Assembly (NCBI GenBank): GCA_008508345.1
Contig: QNGE01000858.1
Location: 1 to 64,000 of the forward strand
Reading direction: 5' to 3'
From: Paragonimus westermani
Lineage: Eukaryota > Platyhelminthes > Trematoda > Plagiorchiida > Troglotrematidae
Length of the DNA: 64,000 nucleotides
Within the stretch, counting starts at the first letter, position 1. Every line of letters begins with the position of its first letter. Below are positions 58,901 to 64,000 of this stretch, one piece after another. Below the pieces are notes generated by a model. That model did no database searches. It was not told the origin of the DNA and was given only the letters and a program-made list of their open reading frames with translations. The translations under genes were made by a program, and so were the position numbers.

Positions 58901-60264
58901 CTGTGCGGTTACCCATGAGAGTTTAAAAATCGGCGCTCACGCTTTCTAATCAGAGAGCATTGAGCTCCTGTGCATGTGTTGTTAGCGGAACTCATTAATG
59001 GAGACGGAATTGCAAGTGATCAGTACTCAGTCACTTAAACAGAGGTCCAGTAAGCACATGTAAGGAAACTACCCATATGGAAGTTTTGTGGTCTCACTCG
59101 TGACCTTTGGTGAGTGCCCGATTTTGTTTGGGTAACTGAATATTCGACTGACATCCAGCTTGTTTGCTGCTGGTCTGTCTGTTTGATGAAAGCTCGCCGA
59201 GTTTGGTTCCGCTCTCCTACTAGCTTCAACCGTGACTGATACCCTAGATTCTTGTTGAATGAACTTTTCTGTTATTTCTTTTCAAATTTTCCGATTACGT
59301 TGGTCGCCAAAACCTCCTAGAAAGCACACCAAAATCGACGGTTCACCCTGGTGTAATTCGATGGTGCCAATTTGAAACCTGTTTTCTGTTCATCACATCA
59401 TAGGGTCAGTGTAGTTTGTTTACATTGCGTTCAAATGGACCACCTAATATCCGTCACCAAGTTCTCAGCCGCAACAAAGAACCCGAATCACGTGGGAATG
59501 CACGTTTTAAGGTTTGCTAAATCTCGTGAAAACTTTTCTGTATTCGTAAGTTCAACTTGTTTATAGTGCTTGCAGTAATCCCAAAGTGTGACGCTAAACC
59601 CAGTTTTCAAGAGGATTTTAAGGTCAGCTAATGCATCATGGACAGAGAAACAGACGGTTTCCAGTGATCTGGACTTGCAGACTCGAACCTGTTCACCGTC
59701 AATTCAAAAACGACCTATTGGGTATAGCAGATACACGCCCACTTTAAACACGTAGACCTGTGAATAGCCTTAAGCGCTCTTCCGAACGTAAATTACCCAC
59801 ACACTACAACTGTAGTGGGTGTCATGAACAGTTTCAATCTATTAACGGAAAGTCTTGAGATTTTAAAAAATATGCAACCATTTGGTACACCTAAATTAGT
59901 ACACTAGGACATCCAATCACTCTGGCGTCCAGCAAATAAACACACACTGGAGAGTGCATCTGGTTTAGAAATACGTGGGAGGCAAGACAGACTTTCATAT
60001 ATTTGCCAGTGATGAACACCAAAAAGGATACTAATCATTAACCAAAAACCGCTCAATAAGCCTTAATGTAATAACATATATATGTTAAACGAAAAACTAC
60101 TTTGACTTCCCAACTGCACTATCTCCTAAGCAAATGATCTTGATACTGTTTGTCGAGTATGCCAAAACCTCTTCAGGATACTGCGACATATTTGGCGGGT
60201 GACGCGAAACTATCAAGCTTCAAGTAGTTAAACAGTGCGATTAACCATTGTTCATTGATGGCAG
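58901..60264. other. No recognisable gene
   Basis: AT-rich to the right; open frames at 59035-59229 and 59372-59566 have no family resemblance. Confidence 0.4.
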
Positions 60265-60682
60265 TGTAGCATTCTGTACACCACTTTGTATTTTATAATC
60301 TTTATTGTTCGCTCTCTTCGCTCTTATCTAACTCACTTGTACAGTCCATGTTTAAACCAAGTTAATTGATTGATTCGATAATCAATATTTAATAATCTAT
60401 CTCCGAGGTCGTGAGCCGTGCGTTTTCTCTGCGTTCTGTGTCGCTCGTGTACAGGCTTCGGGACGAAAGAATACCAACGGAACCATTAATCTATCTCAGC
60501 AGAAATCTCTTAGAAGTAACATTACGGATCGTATCCGTCGGATATTTCATTCAGTAAAGTGGAATTTCTGAACTAACGCACCTTCACAAGCCACTGCGAG
60601 TCATTTCATTCCAGTTTTTAACACATTATGGCTTCGCGCTCATGCTCGAGTTATTTGACAGTGATTAGGTCCACTACATAAA
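60265..60682 (+). repeat. Candidate 5' LTR of the right-hand Gypsy element
   Basis: The right end is fixed by the primer binding site that starts at 60684. The left end is chosen at TGTAGC (60265) because the 45-49 kb element's LTR also starts TGTAGC and ends ...TAAA, as this one does. Length would be 418 bases. Without the 3' LTR the left boundary is an inference. Confidence 0.5.
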
Positions 60683-60683
60683 T

Positions 60684-60696
60684 TGGTGGGCCCGAA
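60684..60696 (+). promoter_or_regulatory. tRNA primer binding site of the right-hand Gypsy element
   Basis: TGGTGGGCCCGAA, preceded by ATAAAT as in the other element (TAAAT then TGGTGAGCCCG). Same tRNA primer presumably used. Confidence 0.7.
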
Positions 60697-60776
60697 TTTT
60701 TTTCCATACTTTCCTCCGTACATATTCATCTTCTTTTTGGTTCCGTTATCTGTAAGCTCAGAACCTCCAATAGTTT

Positions 60777-61619
60777 GTGATGATTTTTGATTCCGAGACT
60801 AGTTCATTTTCAGAGAACGCCATTAACCTTAAATTACTTGCATTTGGTATTTCAAATCACCGCGTTTGGTTCACTCAGGTGGAAACACTTTTTCAACTTC
60901 GTAAAATCAATCCACAGTCCACCATGTTCTCCTATGTGGCTACGCAGTTGCCTACAGATATTGTGTCTGAAGTAATCAATATGCTTGACCCTATGCTAAC
61001 TAAGTTCTCATACCATAAACTCAAATCTGCTGTTTTAAAGCGTACCACGGTGTCAGATAAGATCAAGCTCCAACAATTACTCTCTGACGTCGAGTTGGGT
61101 GATCGCACCCTCTCTCAGTTGCTGCGCTACATGAGATCCCTGGTAGGCGATAACAGTATAGGTGATTCCATCCTCAGGCAACTGTTGACCAAATGCCTCC
61201 CGACCAACACTTCGGTCATTTTGTCAGTACAAGACCCCGACACGCTATTAGAGACGTTAGCAAAGGCGGCGGACAAGGTCCACGAGTGTTTCTTCAAGCG
61301 TTCCATCAAAAATGTGCTAAACACTTCTCCTCATGCCGATACACAACAAGAAACGCTTGATAATCTCCAACGCCAGGTGTCTAATCCAAAACTCACAGTG
61401 AATAACTTAGCTGGACGCACCATGAAGGCCCGCAAATTTTCGCGCAATGGACCACGCTCTTGCTCGCGACCTCGCATAGTAAAGCCGCAAACCTCTGATA
61501 TCTGTTACTACCACAGACCTTTCGGTAACCATTCCCGCAAATGCACACACCCATGTGCACATAGCAGTCCGCGCACTAAGGACAACACCAACCAGAGAAC
61601 CGGCCCGGCCAGGCAGTAA
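60777..61619 (+). CDS. Gypsy gag polyprotein, intact frame, CHCC box
   Basis: A 280-residue open frame, structural protein of the retrotransposon particle. The start MMIFDSETSSF is the first ATG after the primer site and keeps the whole N-terminus. The capsid-like part contains ISNHRVWFTQVETLFQLRKI, the segment shared with the minus-strand element's gag, then a helical region (FSYVATQLPTDIVSEVINML and LQQLLSDVELGDRTLSQLLR). A basic stretch (RKFSRNGPRSCSRPRIVKP) precedes CYYHRPFGNHSRKCTHPC at about residues 243-260, pattern C-x2-H-x9-C-x3-C. This is the CHCC box of the CsRn1 clade rather than the CCHC knuckle of most retroelements. The stop overlaps the pol start in TAATG (61617-61621). The frame is intact even though pol is ruined. 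Confidence 0.88.
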   Translation: MMIFDSETSSFSENAINLKLLAFGISNHRVWFTQVETLFQLRKINPQSTMFSYVATQLPTDIVSEVINMLDPMLTKFSYHKLKSAVLKRTTVSDKIKLQQLLSDVELGDRTLSQLLRYMRSLVGDNSIGDSILRQLLTKCLPTNTSVILSVQDPDTLLETLAKAADKVHECFFKRSIKNVLNTSPHADTQQETLDNLQRQVSNPKLTVNNLAGRTMKARKFSRNGPRSCSRPRIVKPQTSDICYYHRPFGNHSRKCTHPCAHSSPRTKDNTNQRTGPARQ

Positions 61620-64000
61620 TGGCGACAGCTGCTGCTGGCCAGCCCAACAGTCATCTGTTTTATGTCCAAGATAACTCCATCGGACTTCGTTTCCTTATTG
61701 ACACCGGTGCAGAGGTCAGCGCTATACCCCCAGGTAAAACCAAACGCTATCTCAAACCCGCTGAGTACATCTTACAGGCGGCCAACAATTCCAAAATCGT
61801 GACCTACGGTCAGCATTACTTTTTGGCCGATCTTGGACTGCGTCGAAGTTTTCCTTGGATTTTCATCATCGCCGACGTTCAACACCCCATTATCGGCATC
61901 CATTTTCTCACCAGGTACGGACTGGCTGTTGATCTCAGCCGCCGGAAACGCGTTGACAACACCAATATTTTGAGTGTTCAAGGTAAAGCCACCACCATCA
62001 AATCGATCGGACTTCGAATGGCTCTACCGGAAGCCAACCAGTGTACAGATCTGCTGAAACAGTTTCCAGGAATCTATCAACCTACACCTGTTATCGTGAC
62101 ACCGAAGCATGATGTTTCACATCACATAGTCACCAAGGGACCACCCAAATCCGCGTCGACTGCCTCCGGAAAAGTTGAAGATCGCCAAAGCGGAATTTGC
62201 GGAAATGCTAAGTTTAGGAATCATCCGTCCTTCAATCAAGGCTTACCATCAAATTCCTGTGGCTCCCGATGACATCGCTAAGACGGCGATCACAACCCCA
62301 TTTTACTTATTCGAACTTGTGCGTATGCCTTCTGGCATCTGCAATGCTGCCCAAACATTTCAGCGTTTCATGGACCAAGGTTTACACGGAACAGACTTTG
62401 TGTTTGTCTACACTGCCGACAGACTTGTTGCCAGAAGCAATGCGCAGCAGCACCTATCTCATCTGAAGTCTGTCTTTGAGCGTTTAAGCCACTACGGCGT
62501 CACCATCAACACAACAAAAGGCATCTTCCGTGCCTCTTCCACTGACTTTCTTGATCACTGCATCGATAAATACGGCATCAGAATGCTACCGGAGAAAACC
62601 AACGCTATTTCGGATTATCCATTGCTCCATTCTATTAAAAGCCTCCGTCAATTTTTGGGGATTGTCAATTAATATTTTCGTTTTATTCCCGATTGCTCCG
62701 ACATGCTTAAACCATTGACTGATCTGCTGCAAAATAACCCAAAAAGTTCTTCACTACAGAAGCCACCACCGCTTTCAATTCCGTTAAGCAGGCTCTGGCT
62801 AACGCCATATCCCTAAGCTATTTGAGTACTGACGAACATGCACGGCTAGTTCTAAAGACCGACGCCTCTCAGTCCGCTGTCAGTGCGGTCTTGCAGCAAA
62901 TCATCGGCGATGAAATCCGACCGCAACCCTTTTCCACCCAAAAGATACAACCTGCCCAAACGAGGTACAGCACCTTCGGCCGCGAATTGCCAGCCATGTA
63001 CCTTGCCGTCAAGCATTTCCGACGTTTGTTAGAAGGACGTCAATTTACCACCCTCACGCACCACAAGCCGCTAACACATGCTTTCAACACTTCCCCAGAC
63101 AGACACTCCCCGAGAGAAACTCGCCACTTGGACTTTCTGTTCCAGTTCATGACGGAAATTCACCACATAGATGGCCCCAGCAAGCTGGTCGCAGATGCTT
63201 TATCTCGCGCACACATTCATTACTTATCAGCATTTCCCATCGATTTAGAAGCCATAACGGCGGCACAACAAAACGACAAGGAATTCAGTGAACTGCGCCC
63301 TCACAGGTCTCTGAAATTCGTTCAGTTACCGCTCCTCCACTGCGACTCCAGAATATACCGTGACATCTCGACCGGTAAACCTAGACCACATGTCCCCACT
63401 AATTACCGGCGAAATATTTTCAGCCACTTCCACTCCATCTCTCATCCTGGCATCCGGTCCACCATCAAGCTAATCACCGACCGTTTTGTCTGACCAACCA
63501 TGCGCAAGAACATACGTGAATGGGCCAAGCATTGATTTTCCTGCCAGCGAAGTAAGGTACACCGCCACAAATGGCACTTTCAGTGTACCTCACGCCCGCT
63601 TCAGACACGTCCACATTGACATCGTTGGCCCACTTCCACCTTCGAACGGCTTCACGCATATGTTGACGTGCATTGATCGTTTCACACGATGGCCGCAATC
63701 GACGCCCATACGCGACACCTCAGCCGAGAACGTCGCACGGACGTTTGTGGAAACTTGGGTATCCACTTTCGGCGTACCTACCTTCATCACTACTGACCGC
63801 GGTTCCCAGTTCACATCCATGCTGTTTCGCGACCTGCAGCACTTACTCGGCTGTGAACACTATCGAACAACCGCCTATCACTCAGCATAAAACAGCCTAG
63901 TGGAACGTTTCCATCGTCAACTCAAAGCTGCCATCCTTTCTACAGCGTCTGGCCCAAACTGATCGAAAAACTTGCCACTCGTTTTGCTTGGCATCCGCAA
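61619..64000 (+). pseudogene. Gypsy pol (protease, RT with deletion, RNase H, integrase), partial
   Basis: Opens at ATG 61619. Protease: [15 protein letters not shown] with DTG intact. After a frame change near 62175 the RT lacks the segment between LGIIRPS and KAYHQIPV, where the family has some 60 residues including the first catalytic Asp. FVYTADRLVA at about 62403-62432 replaces the YIDD active site. A TAA interrupts GIVNxYFRF at about 62670. RNase H (62822 on): KTDASQSAVSAVLQQ and FGRELPAMY are present, but THHKPL replaces TDHKPL. Integrase: [17 protein letters not shown] and DRFV, then TGA (63491-63493), another stop, [30 protein letters not shown], then a stop and VERFHRQLKAA with the catalytic Glu. 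It ends at the window edge. Dead copy. Confidence 0.92.

Larger units (their letters stand above)
60265..64000 (+). mobile_element. CsRn1-like Gypsy LTR retrotransposon, cut by window end
   Basis: A plus-strand element of the same clade as the one at 45-49 kb: candidate LTR, primer binding site, open gag with CHCC box, and a broken pol up to the integrase C-terminal half, where the window ends. The 3' LTR is outside, so boundaries and age cannot be tested here. The two elements share the primer site core, the gag layout and the pol order, but their LTRs are not obviously alike, so they are different families or subfamilies of the clade. Confidence 0.9.

Noticed and set aside
1..64000. tRNA, rRNA, CRISPR or prokaryotic operon features
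   Set aside because: None recognised. The two TGGTG..GCCCG sites are retrotransposon primer binding sites, not tRNA genes, and all protein and gene structure evidence is eukaryotic.

Overview
This is nuclear DNA from a eukaryote, almost certainly a parasitic flatworm. The evidence is the two host genes, which are split by introns of only 35-42 bases with GT..AG ends, and the mix of retroelements: CsRn1-type Gypsy elements with a CHCC gag box, RTE-like LINEs with short tandem tails, CR1-like LINEs and Penelope-like elements with a GIY-YIG domain. I lean towards a diphyllobothriidean tapeworm, but a trematode cannot be excluded from the sequence alone. There is no bacterial-type operon, CRISPR array, rRNA or convincing tRNA. 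Three single N characters (8323, 13217, 44687) mark assembly joins.

Layout. 0-16 kb: decayed transposons. These are a minus-strand Gypsy protease/RT remnant at the left edge, RTE remnants near 3.0-3.5 and 10.5-10.9 kb, Gypsy RT and integrase remnants near 5.3 and 8.4-9.2 kb, a CR1-like RT fragment near 12 kb, and a whole but ruined Gypsy copy with partial LTRs at 12.4-16.1 kb. 16-27 kb: mostly featureless, with a near-perfect 62-base palindrome at 16.55 kb. 27-33 kb: CR1-like, RTE-like and Penelope-like remnants.

34.5-35.1 kb: a complete, intact host gene for Mago nashi (MAGOH), a core subunit of the exon junction complex. It has four exons and encodes 146 residues. 36-43.6 kb: three RTE remnants, a second palindrome at 40.6 kb, and a long AT-rich stretch without visible genes.

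43.6-51.9 kb: a nested transposon cluster. A minus-strand Penelope-like remnant carries two LTR-element insertions: a plus-strand LTR (44.3-44.7 kb) and a nearly complete minus-strand CsRn1-like Gypsy element (45003-48934) with about 98% identical LTRs and a 4-base target duplication. A plus-strand Penelope-like remnant follows, then a Tc1-like transposase remnant. The right-hand Penelope copy preserves the unoccupied version of one insertion site.

52.9-53.4 kb: three exons of a minus-strand RABL2 gene (ciliary Rab-like GTPase); the P-loop exon and the C-terminal end were not found. 55-64 kb: RTE remnants and, at the right edge, a plus-strand CsRn1-like Gypsy element with an open gag, a stop-start gag/pol junction and a broken pol, cut off by the window end.

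The window is best read as two ordinary host genes in a transposon-dominated landscape. I did not find a convincing undescribed system. The most interesting signals are the nested insertion with its empty site, an identical UGA at a conserved integrase Trp codon in two separate Gypsy copies, two spacer-less palindromes, and a 38-base dispersed repeat with inverted ends.
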